9,281 nucleotides of DNA, taken from NCBI GenBank assembly GCA_045643185.1, contig JAZUKH010000230.1, forward strand, positions 1-9,281, written 5' to 3'. Source of the stretch: RGIG464 sp045643185 (GTDB lineage Bacteria > Myxococcota_A > Bradymonadia > UBA4248). Made by a program: the position numbers and the translations under genes. Below the pieces are notes generated by a model. That model had not been told where the DNA came from. It made no database searches and saw nothing but the letters and a program-made list of their open reading frames with translations. Shown one piece after another: positions 1 to 6,198 of this stretch; within the stretch, counting starts at the first letter, position 1, and each line of letters begins with the position of its first letter.

Positions 1-53
1 AATTGTGATCCTTGGCTGAGGGGCAACAACCTGGCATTTTTTTCGTCAAGTTT

Positions 54-83
54 TTCAAACAAATCCTGAATAAATGTTATATT
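54..83 (+). promoter_or_regulatory. Possible promoter of the first beta-barrel gene
   Basis: A TATATT -10 candidate lies at 78-83 and is preceded by TG one base upstream (extended -10). A 4/6 match to TTGACA (TTCAAA, 54-59) sits 18 bp upstream. The region is AT-rich compared with the coding DNA around it. Transcription would start near 90, just where the repeated TTTATTGTCG motif begins. This is a motif reading only, and the -35 is weak. Confidence 0.35.
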
Positions 84-89
84 TTATCG

Positions 90-132
90 TTTATTGTCGG
101 TCGCGTTGTGCGTACACGACAATTTATTGTCG
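90..132 (+). promoter_or_regulatory. Operator candidate: repeated TTTATTGTCG with inverted half-site
   Basis: TTTATTGTCG occurs exactly twice, at 90-99 and 123-132, with a start-to-start distance of 33 bp, close to three helical turns. The second copy is also the right arm of a perfect inverted repeat, CGACAAT-TT-ATTGTCG (117-132). There are thus three identical ATTGTCG half-sites, one of them inverted, in 43 bp. The block lies 44 bp upstream of the start codon at 176 and just downstream of the best promoter candidate. A dimeric regulator binding cooperatively is the simplest reading. The regulator is not identifiable from the sequence. Confidence 0.45.
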
Positions 133-175
133 AATTGATTGATATTTCATTCTCACAAGAAGGAGAATTTTCTTC

Positions 176-769
176 ATGACGAATCTTGTTTCAGCGATTA
201 AATCCAAATTTGTTCTTGCGGCCGTGACCCTTGCTTCGATCGCAGCGTTCACGCTTGCCTCCCCCGACGAAGCGCAGGCAGCCGGCTGGGAACTCCAGGG
301 TGCCTTCGGTTGGCTCGGTGAAGTCCACGACGGCCCGGGCGATATGAACGGCATCACGTTCAGACTCGCCGGTGGTTACAAAATCAACGACTGGGTCGGT
401 ATCTTCCTCAATCAGGACATCGGCGGCACGTGGGACAAAGACACGGGTGCCCGTTGGAGCCACTTCGTCGGCGCCACCATCGTCAGCGCTGACTTCTTCT
501 ATACGCTTGGCCAGGTTCAGTTGCTCGGTCTCGTTGGTCTTGGTGCCCATTATATCGGCGACACGCACTGGGAACATCGTCATGACAACCTCAAAGGCGA
601 TGACAACAACTCAGACGGTGCCTTCGCATTCCGTATTGGCGTGGGTGCCACCTATATGATCAACAGCAAACTGGGTGTGGGCCTCAATTTCGATTACACG
701 CTCGGTGCCTACGAAACCTGGAATGATCACGTCCTCGACCTCTTGCTCCACATTCGTTACGCCTTCTAA
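176..769 (+). CDS. Outer-membrane beta-barrel protein, first of a tandem paralogous pair
   Basis: This 197-residue exported protein starts at ATG 176, with an AAGGAG ribosome binding site at 160-165. A signal peptide is clear: Lys at 9 and 11, a hydrophobic stretch at about 12-28, and a likely signal peptidase I site AQA-A after residue 35. The mature part alternates polar and hydrophobic residues with many Gly and aromatic residues (GAFGW, FRLAGGY, GVGATYM, GLNFDYTLGAY) and ends in HIRYAF. A C-terminal Phe is the usual insertion signal of outer-membrane barrels, and about 160 mature residues suits an 8-stranded barrel. A His-containing loop (H131, H134, H136 in THWEHRHD) sits before strand FAFRIGVGATYM. 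The next gene, 878-1489, is a clear paralogue along the whole length, about half identical by eye. A strong terminator follows, so this gene is probably transcribed largely alone. Specific function is unknown; the size would suit a small structural, porin-like or sensing barrel. Confidence 0.85.
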   Translation: MTNLVSAIKSKFVLAAVTLASIAAFTLASPDEAQAAGWELQGAFGWLGEVHDGPGDMNGITFRLAGGYKINDWVGIFLNQDIGGTWDKDTGARWSHFVGATIVSADFFYTLGQVQLLGLVGLGAHYIGDTHWEHRHDNLKGDDNNSDGAFAFRIGVGATYMINSKLGVGLNFDYTLGAYETWNDHVLDLLLHIRYAF

Positions 770-795
770 TTCATCCGGCTCGAATGATTTTTGAC

Positions 796-833
796 AAGGT
801 CACCCCGCCTGTATCGGCGAGGTGACCTTTTTT
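796..833 (+). terminator. Rho-independent terminator after the first barrel gene
   Basis: The arms AAGGTCACC (796-804) and GGTGACCTT (821-829) pair perfectly. They enclose a further CGCC/GGCG stem with one mismatch between the two stems, and a run of T ends at 833. It begins 26 bp after the stop codon at 769. It separates the two barrel paralogues, so the second one needs either read-through or its own promoter. Confidence 0.9.
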
Positions 834-877
834 AGTTATATCGTCTGACAATTTTGACCAAGTTGAGTGTATTCACG

Positions 878-1489
878 ATGTCCAAATACATTGCTATTCC
901 AAACCACCCACGTTTTCTTGCCACAGTTTTTGCTGCATTTCTTGCGGTTTTCGCGCTCGTCACGCCATCGACAGCCAAGGCCAATGGCTTTGAAGTCATG
1001 GGCGCCATCGGTTGGCACGACGAGATCCCCAATGACACGCCACACGCCGACATGAACGGTTTTGGCGTGCGCTTGTCGGCGGGTTATCGCTTTGCCGACT
1101 GGATCGGCGTCTTTGTCAATCAGGACCTTGGTGGCGCCTTCAACCACTGGGATATTGGCGGCGTGCGTGTGCGCGGCAGCCATTTTCTCGGCACGACGCT
1201 CGTGTCGGCCAACCTGTTTTTCCCAACCGGCCCCTTAGAGACCTTCGCACTGATCGGCATCGGCGCCACCTACACGGGCAAATGGCACGAACACCACCAC
1301 GACCACCACGCCGACCTGGGCAAAGGCGAAGGCGCGTTTGCCTTCCGAGTTGGCATTGGCGCCACGTATATGCTCCCGACCAATCCCAAATTCGGCATCG
1401 GGGCCAATTTCGACTACACGACCGGCGCTTTCGAAGTCGATAACGAACACATCGTCGACCTCATGTTACACATGCGATACAAATTCTAA
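878..1489 (+). CDS. Outer-membrane beta-barrel protein with His-rich loop, second paralogue
   Basis: This 203-residue exported barrel is paralogous to the preceding gene. Shared stretches include DMNG, the DW-G-F-NQD-GG block, SHF-G, GAFAFR-G-GATYM, NFDYT-GA and a C-terminal LMLHMRYKF with terminal Phe. The signal peptide has a hydrophobic core at about 13-28 and cleavage is likely after AKA (residue 35). A loop at residues 135-144 reads KWHEHHHDHH: six His and two acidic residues in ten positions. The first paralogue has only three His there, so metal binding (Zn, Ni, Cu) is a reasonable inference. Start choice: ATG 878 has only a weak TTGAG upstream; an in-frame TTG at 854 would add eight residues and has no better ribosome site. 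No convincing promoter is visible between the terminator at 796-833 and the start. Function is unknown beyond being an outer-membrane barrel. Confidence 0.83.
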   Translation: MSKYIAIPNHPRFLATVFAAFLAVFALVTPSTAKANGFEVMGAIGWHDEIPNDTPHADMNGFGVRLSAGYRFADWIGVFVNQDLGGAFNHWDIGGVRVRGSHFLGTTLVSANLFFPTGPLETFALIGIGATYTGKWHEHHHDHHADLGKGEGAFAFRVGIGATYMLPTNPKFGIGANFDYTTGAFEVDNEHIVDLMLHMRYKF

Positions 1490-1508
1490 GCGCCTCCACC
1501 CTGTCGCC

Positions 1509-1617
1509 GGCCCTGCCAGGCGAGGGGGTCGCGGCGTATTTTGTATTTCTGTAGAGACGCGTGATCCACACGTCTCTACAGAAATACAAAATAGCCGCGC
1601 AGGGGGAGACTTCCCCC
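1509..1617 (+). repeat. Palindromic dispersed repeat, copy 1
   Basis: A 109-bp element starts 20 bp after the stop of the second barrel gene. Its core is a perfect 22-bp inverted repeat (1538-1559 with 1571-1592) around an 11-nt loop. It is extended by CGCGGC/GCCGCG (1530-1535 with 1594-1599) past one T-A pair and a one-base bulge. The flanks are CCTGCCAGG on the left and a GGGGGA/TCCCCC hairpin (1602-1607 with 1612-1617) on the right. The same ends and inner TAGAGACG/CGTCTCTA stem recur, inverted, at 6064-6177. It is not a standard terminator because no T run follows. GTAGAGACG...CGTCTCTAC palindromes are, from memory, abundant intergenic repeats in cyanobacteria and some other phyla. The rest of this 302-bp gene-free stretch holds only the promoter at 1719-1746; nothing is seen in 1618-1718. 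Confidence 0.85.
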
Positions 1618-1718
1618 GCCTTATCCAAAGCTTCGGGCAAGACGAAATTGAAGCGCAAATCCGCACATGACGTCGAGGTTTTTGTATCAAATATTGCCTA
1701 CACCAGACTACAAGTGGT

Positions 1719-1746
1719 TTGAATCGCAGACCAAACTTGCTATAAT
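1719..1746 (+). promoter_or_regulatory. Sigma70-type promoter of the amylase gene
   Basis: TTGAAT (1719-1724, 4/6 of TTGACA) and a perfect TATAAT (1741-1746) are separated by 16 bp, with TGC directly before the -10 (extended -10). Transcription would start near 1753, leaving a leader of about 40 nt. A GAGGAG ribosome site lies at 1781-1786, five bases from the ATG at 1792. This is the best promoter in the window and predicts strong expression of the downstream lipoprotein. Confidence 0.75.
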
Positions 1747-1791
1747 TGGCTTATCAACGGGTTATTCCACCCACATTTTTGAGGAGAAAAA

Positions 1792-4386
1792 ATGAAAAAG
1801 TCAGCATTTCTAGCGTTTTGCCTCGCGACTCTTTTGATGGGTTGCACGGACGACAAAGACAGCGCAGACGTCTGCGCATCAGATGCCGATTGTCTTCACG
1901 GCACTTGCAACGGCGGTGCCTGTGAATGTACGGGGTCGTACATGCTTGATGACAACAGCCTTTGCTCGGCCTGTCAGGATGGCTACGTCAGCAACGGCAC
2001 GAGTTGTATCAAAAACGAAAGCGCCTGTACGAAAGACGCCGACTGCGGTCACGGCACATGCTCAGCCTACAGCAGCACGGGCAGCAAATTGTGCGCCTGC
2101 AGCGAAGGCTACGCCATGGGCAGTGACAAAAAATGCTCCGCGTGCGAGACGGGCTACACCAACAACAACGGTGTCTGCTCGAAAAACGGGAAACCGGCCG
2201 ATTCCGGTAACGAAGGCAATAATAACCAAGGCAATAATAACCAAGGCAATCCAGGCACGACCGAATGCACGATGACATTCAATTACTTCAACCAGTACAC
2301 GAGCACAGCCTCTGGCGGTGCCGCTGAATTCACCGTCAACTTCGTCGGCAGCTTCAATGACTGGAACAAGTCGGATTCCAAATACGCCATGACGCCGGAT
2401 GGCAAAGGCAATCACTCCATCACGGTCAAGCTTCAGGAAGGCACCACCTATTCATACAAATTCCACATCAACGGTTGGGAAAATGCTGAAACAGGCCAAG
2501 ACGACGGTTGGCAGAATGACCCCAACAACTCGAACGTCGATGCCGAAGGTAACAACACCTTCACCTTCACCTGCGGTGGTGGCAACGGCGGCAACGGCGG
2601 CAACGGCGGTGGCGGTGGCGGCAGCCAAACTTCCGTCGTACCGACCGAAAACTGCTACATTAAATCCGTGCCCCAGGTTCAGAACAAGAACATCTCGTTC
2701 GAAATCGAATGCAAAGACGGCACGAGCTCGATCAGCGAAGTCACGGGCGGTGTTTCGCCCCAGGTCGACGGTCTCAAAGTGACCGATACCGTGACCGAAA
2801 ACAACAAATATGCCTACATCGTCAAAGCGGGCAACAACGAAGTCTTTGTCCCCGTCTGGGTCGAAGACACTCCCTTTGACTGGCACGATGCCGTCCTTTA
2901 CTTCGCCTTCACGGATCGTTTCAATAACGGCGATACGAGCAACGATCAGCCGGTCACCGATGCCTCGGCCGATAACACCAGCAATGCTCGTTGGCTTGGC
3001 GGTGACTTTAAAGGCATGACGAATGTCGTTAAAAATGGTTATTTCAAAGCACTCGGCGTCAACACGCTGTGGATCTCCTCGGTCAGCATGAACGCGCAGG
3101 GCACGAGCCAAGGCACGAACGGCGATGAAGCTCACTGGTACTCGGCTTATCACTCGTACTGGCCTGTCTCATCCTTCTATACCGATGCTAACGCTTCCGA
3201 GTTTACGTCACAGTCGACCGCCGGCGTTTCCATCAAGCCGATCGAACCGCACTTTGGTACCCTCGACGAACTCAAAGAACTCATCAATGAGTGCCACAAA
3301 CAAGGTATCCGCGTCCTCATCGACTTCGCGGCAAACCAGGTCCACAAAGACAGCCCCGTCTTCAAGAATCACCCCAATTGGTTCAATGATGTCAACAGCC
3401 CGTGGCTGTGTGACAGCAATAACGGGTGGGACAATTACTCCGAAAAATGCTGGTTCTCGCAAGATCTGCCCGACATCAACTACGAAGTGCCCGAAGCTCG
3501 CAAAGCGATGATCGACCACGTGGCATGGCTCGTCAAAACGACGAATATCGACGGTTTCCGCGTCGACGCCGTCAAACACATGGCTCGCCAATTCATCATC
3601 GACATGCGTGCTAAGACCGACCAGATCTACAACAACAGCGGCAGCATGTTCTACATGGTCGGCGAGACCTTCGACGGCAGCATCGATAAACTGAACAACT
3701 TCATCGGTAATGACACGCTGCACGCCCAGTTCGACTTCAACCTCTACTTCAAACTGCGCGACAACGTCCTTAACGGTTCGAACCTCAGCGCGATCAAAAA
3801 CGCTTACGATGACGCCAAGCGCTACAATTCCGACCTCATGGGCACCTTCATGGGCAACCACGACGTCGCGCGTGCCCTCTCTATCGCTGGTGGCCAGAAC
3901 CAAAACAAGTGGGGCGCAAACACAGAGATCACCGACTGGATGCCTTACTTCAAGACGAAACTCGCCCTCACCATTATCATGACGAACCGCGGCGTTCCCT
4001 TCATTTACTACGGCGATGAATATGGCCAGGAAGGCGCCAACGATCCCGATAACCGACGCATGATGAAGTTCGACAACTTCAACGATCAACAGAGCATGCA
4101 GCTTGACTTCGTGAAACAGCTTGGCCAGATCCGTGCTCAGCACGCTGCACTCCGACGCGGCAACCGTGAAGACCTTACGTCCAGCGACAAAGCCTGGTGC
4201 TACAAAATGTCTGATGGTTCCGAATCGATCATCGTCGCGCTCGGTACCGAAAATGGCGCTGGTTGCGATCTTAAAGGTTCGTATAACCTCCAGAACCTCC
4301 TCAATCCGGATGCTCCGACACTGTCTGGTGTTTCGAACATCACCTTTGATGACAACAACAAACTCAGTATTTTCCTCGTAAAATAA
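1792..4386 (+). CDS. Surface lipoprotein alpha-amylase (GH13) with EGF-like and CBM48-like domains
   Basis: This 864-residue lipoprotein is predicted to hydrolyse alpha-glucans (starch/glycogen type) outside the cell. The start is fixed by GAGGAG at 1781. The signal peptide ends in lipobox LMGC (Cys18). Residues 28-72 and 79-129 are two EGF-like units of eight Cys with matching spacing. An Asn/Gln linker (142-153) follows. A CBM48/E-set-like domain lies between Cys159 and Cys261, with GSFNDW (186-191), YSYKFHINGW (220-229) and a following NDP motif. Then come a Gly/Asn linker (about 262-277), a second beta-sandwich (about 280-362) and the GH13 barrel from about 365. Region II is GFRVDAVKH (nucleophile Asp592), region III is VGETF (acid/base Glu625), region IV is GNHD (Asp691), and region V is LPDIN. 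Region I is DFAANQVH (511-518), with Gln516 where His is usual. A C-terminal beta domain covers about 790-864. Family membership is firm; exact specificity (alpha-amylase, neopullulanase or oligoglucosidase) is not. It appears to be a single-gene unit between its own promoter and terminator. Confidence 0.93.
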   Translation: MKKSAFLAFCLATLLMGCTDDKDSADVCASDADCLHGTCNGGACECTGSYMLDDNSLCSACQDGYVSNGTSCIKNESACTKDADCGHGTCSAYSSTGSKLCACSEGYAMGSDKKCSACETGYTNNNGVCSKNGKPADSGNEGNNNQGNNNQGNPGTTECTMTFNYFNQYTSTASGGAAEFTVNFVGSFNDWNKSDSKYAMTPDGKGNHSITVKLQEGTTYSYKFHINGWENAETGQDDGWQNDPNNSNVDAEGNNTFTFTCGGGNGGNGGNGGGGGGSQTSVVPTENCYIKSVPQVQNKNISFEIECKDGTSSISEVTGGVSPQVDGLKVTDTVTENNKYAYIVKAGNNEVFVPVWVEDTPFDWHDAVLYFAFTDRFNNGDTSNDQPVTDASADNTSNARWLGGDFKGMTNVVKNGYFKALGVNTLWISSVSMNAQGTSQGTNGDEAHWYSAYHSYWPVSSFYTDANASEFTSQSTAGVSIKPIEPHFGTLDELKELINECHKQGIRVLIDFAANQVHKDSPVFKNHPNWFNDVNSPWLCDSNNGWDNYSEKCWFSQDLPDINYEVPEARKAMIDHVAWLVKTTNIDGFRVDAVKHMARQFIIDMRAKTDQIYNNSGSMFYMVGETFDGSIDKLNNFIGNDTLHAQFDFNLYFKLRDNVLNGSNLSAIKNAYDDAKRYNSDLMGTFMGNHDVARALSIAGGQNQNKWGANTEITDWMPYFKTKLALTIIMTNRGVPFIYYGDEYGQEGANDPDNRRMMKFDNFNDQQSMQLDFVKQLGQIRAQHAALRRGNREDLTSSDKAWCYKMSDGSESIIVALGTENGAGCDLKGSYNLQNLLNPDAPTLSGVSNITFDDNNKLSIFLVK
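2215..2250 (+). repeat. 15-bp tandem repeat encoding a GNNNQ linker
   Basis: GGCAATAATAACCAA is present twice exactly (2215-2229, 2230-2244), followed by a partial third unit GGCAAT (2245-2250). It encodes GNNNQ-GNNNQ-GN, residues 142-153, the flexible spacer between the EGF-like units and the CBM48-like domain. The identical codons, including rare-looking AAT runs in a gene that mostly uses AAC, point to recent slippage. The repeat length is a multiple of three, so copy-number change would keep the frame. Confidence 0.85.
2581..2607 (+). repeat. 9-bp tandem repeat encoding a Gly/Asn linker
   Basis: GGCAACGGC occurs three times in a row, followed by a (GGT GGC)-rich run to about 2622. It encodes the glycine-rich spacer (about residues 262-277) between the CBM48-like domain and the second beta-sandwich. 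Being in phase, slippage would only alter linker length. Confidence 0.8.
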
Positions 4387-4403
4387 CTGAAATAGATTAA
4401 GCT

Positions 4404-4435
4404 AAAGGCACGCCTTCACGGCGTGCCTTTTTTTT
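4404..4435 (+). terminator. Rho-independent terminator after the amylase gene
   Basis: A perfect 11-bp stem, AAAGGCACGCC (4404-4414) with GGCGTGCCTTT (4420-4430), encloses loop TTCAC and runs into eight T (4428-4435). It starts 17 bp after the stop codon and is only 28 bp from the next start, so the sensor kinase is not expected to be part of the amylase transcript. Confidence 0.95.
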
Positions 4436-4463
4436 CCCCTCGTGATCGATCCGCTATTCCACC

Positions 4464-6056
4464 ATGCCCTCGCTTCAAATGTCAGTCGCGCCCCAGGTCG
4501 ACCCCAATACCATTCAAAGCCCGCTCACTTACATCGCACTGGTACGATGCCTATACGCCATGCTGGCTTTTGCGTACGCTGTTTTGTGGTTTTTTGACGA
4601 CAACAAAAAATTTGACGACCCCAACACGCGGCTTTTGTTGTTCACCGTCATTGAGATCTTCATATTCACGCTCGTGACCTGCATTTTGCTCGCCAAACGC
4701 CGTTTCATGAAGCTCATCACCTATGTCGGCATGATCCACGACGCGGGCTTGGCCAGCATGCTGGTCTTGCTGACAAATATCGTATCGAGCCCGTTTTCCT
4801 TTCTTTATCTCATCATCCCACTGTACGGCGGCTTATTGCTTCGAAAACGCGGTGGCCTGATTGGTGCCGGCTTTTCGATCCTGGCGATCTGCATCCTCTA
4901 CCTGTTGATCCCGCACATTCCGGCGATGACAACGACGTTCTTTGCGCCATTTTTACGTGCATCCTCGCTGTCTGCCAGCAATCTGCCTTGGCGAGAGGCC
5001 ACGACGCTTGCGTTGGCCGCGATCGGCGTGGCACTTTTGACGGGACAATTGGCGTCGCAATACGACAAAACTCGCCGCGAACTCATGACGGCACGCAGTT
5101 TTACGCACCTACGCGGCGTCTACGCCAAAGTTCTCAACGCCCTGCCCGTTGGCGTCGTCATCACAAACCCGCAAACGGACGAGTTACTGTTTGCCAACCC
5201 CGAAGCCGAAAATTGCTTTGGCGAGCTCTTCAACAAAGACGATCTGGGCGTGCAGCTGCACATTCTCAAACCCAAAGACCGCCCAAGTTGGGAATTTACC
5301 CTGCCAAACAAGTCAAAAGTGCTTCGTATCGCCTCTTTCCCGATCAATATCGAGAATATGCCGCAGGATGGCTACCACATCACGGACATCACGGCACTCA
5401 AAGAAGCACAAAAACAAAGTCTCCAAAAGCAGCGTCTGGAGCACCTGGGCGAGTTTTCGGCGAAAGTCGCGCATGAGATCCGCAATCCGCTAGCCTGCAT
5501 CAGTGGCTGCGCCGAAATGCTGGAAGCAGACTCACAGAATGAGGATCAAAAGCAACTCATTCAAATGATGACCGCAGAGATCGACCGCCTTGATAACCTG
5601 CTCAAAGACATTTTGGTCTTTGCGCGGCCGCCAAAGCTAGAAACCGAAACCGTGAAGTTGGTGACCTTTTTGACTGAACAAAGGACGATCTTCATGCAAA
5701 AGCCCGCAGCGGCCCATGCCACGCTGAACGTCGACGGTCCAGCCGAACTCACCGCAGAAATCCCAACGAACATCGTCGCGCAGATCATGATGACGCTTTG
5801 GCAAAACGCGATCGAAGCCAACCCCGAGCATTGCATCATTACGACGACCATAGCCAACAACGAGATCCGCGTTTCTGACAACGGCCCGGGCATCGATCCC
5901 AACATCGTTTTGCGCATCTTCGAGCCCTTCTTCACGACCAAACCTCAAGGCACCGGACTCGGACTCGCCACCGCTGCTCAACTCGCCAACGACCTCGGCA
6001 TGAAGCTCATCTATTCAGCCAGTCCCCACGCCTTCATCCTGAAATTAAAGGCATGA
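4464..6056 (+). CDS. Membrane sensor histidine kinase, PAS-HisKA-HATPase (NtrB/PilS-like)
   Basis: This 530-residue inner-membrane kinase autophosphorylates on His and passes the phosphate to a response regulator that is not in the window. About six hydrophobic segments span residues 22-198 (near 22-44, 56-77, 86-104, 110-127, 131-152, 178-198), with little room for a periplasmic sensor domain. A PAS-like domain follows (about 216-310; NALPVGVVITN), then a short coiled linker. The H box is AHEIRNPLACISGCAEML with phospho-acceptor His337. The ATPase domain has N box Asn448 (QNAIEA), G1 DNGPGID (Asp472), F box FEPFFTTK and G2 GTGLGL (from Gly496). All key residues are present. The multi-helix input plus PAS and this H box resemble PilS-type kinases, which control sigma54 response regulators, but no pil gene is nearby. 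The start is uncertain: ATG 4464 has no clear Shine-Dalgarno, and ATG 4479 is an alternative. No promoter is evident in the short gap after the terminator. Confidence 0.9.
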   Translation: MPSLQMSVAPQVDPNTIQSPLTYIALVRCLYAMLAFAYAVLWFFDDNKKFDDPNTRLLLFTVIEIFIFTLVTCILLAKRRFMKLITYVGMIHDAGLASMLVLLTNIVSSPFSFLYLIIPLYGGLLLRKRGGLIGAGFSILAICILYLLIPHIPAMTTTFFAPFLRASSLSASNLPWREATTLALAAIGVALLTGQLASQYDKTRRELMTARSFTHLRGVYAKVLNALPVGVVITNPQTDELLFANPEAENCFGELFNKDDLGVQLHILKPKDRPSWEFTLPNKSKVLRIASFPINIENMPQDGYHITDITALKEAQKQSLQKQRLEHLGEFSAKVAHEIRNPLACISGCAEMLEADSQNEDQKQLIQMMTAEIDRLDNLLKDILVFARPPKLETETVKLVTFLTEQRTIFMQKPAAAHATLNVDGPAELTAEIPTNIVAQIMMTLWQNAIEANPEHCIITTTIANNEIRVSDNGPGIDPNIVLRIFEPFFTTKPQGTGLGLATAAQLANDLGMKLIYSASPHAFILKLKA

Positions 6057-6063
6057 TTTGGGA

Positions 6064-6177
6064 GGGGGAAGTCTCCCCCTACGCGGCTATTTGGCAAATG
6101 ATGCGGTAGAGACGTCCGTACAGGGCGTCTCTACCGCATCATGCAAATACGCCGCTACCCCTTCGCCTGGCAGGGCC
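6064..6177 (-). repeat. Palindromic dispersed repeat, copy 2 (inverted relative to copy 1)
   Basis: This 114-bp element fills the gap between the converging kinase stop (6056) and receptor stop (6199). Read on the minus strand it has the same left end (GGCCCTGCCAGGCGA), GCGGCGTATTT, inner TAGAGACG, an 11-nt loop, CGTCTCTA, AAATAGCCGCG and the GGGGGAGACTTCCCCC right end as copy 1. The stem is perfect for 17 bp (6098-6114 with 6126-6142), then has a 3-nt bulge and a mismatch, then resumes as GCAAATA- and GCCGC-type pairing. The middle of the arms (ATGATGCGG/CCGCATCAT) is largely unlike copy 1 yet self-complementary. In this position it could act as a bidirectional hairpin between convergent transcripts. 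Confidence 0.85.
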
Positions 6178-6198
6178 CAACACAACGTTTCGCGCTTC

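Noticed and set aside
1509..1617. CRISPR-like repeat
   Set aside because: There are only two copies, 4.5 kb apart and inverted, with no spacers or cas genes, so it is not an array.
1338..1670. Small plus-strand frame running from the barrel gene into the repeat
   Set aside because: It is out of frame with the barrel gene over its first half, then reads through the palindrome. It has no ribosome site and low-complexity content.
3337..3339. Region I Gln as evidence that the amylase is a dead enzyme
   Set aside because: The nucleophile, acid/base and third Asp are all present in well-formed motifs, and the gene has a strong promoter and no frame damage. Altered function is more likely than loss.
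3208..4143. Minus-strand reading frame (311 residues) opposite the GH13 barrel
   Set aside because: It is rich in Val/Asp/Glu from reading common codons backwards, has no motif, and overlaps the catalytic regions of a certain gene. The same applies to 2452-3153.
6058..6198. Insertion sequence at the palindromic repeat
   Set aside because: There is no transposase reading frame and no convincing target duplication. A non-autonomous element remains possible but is not shown.
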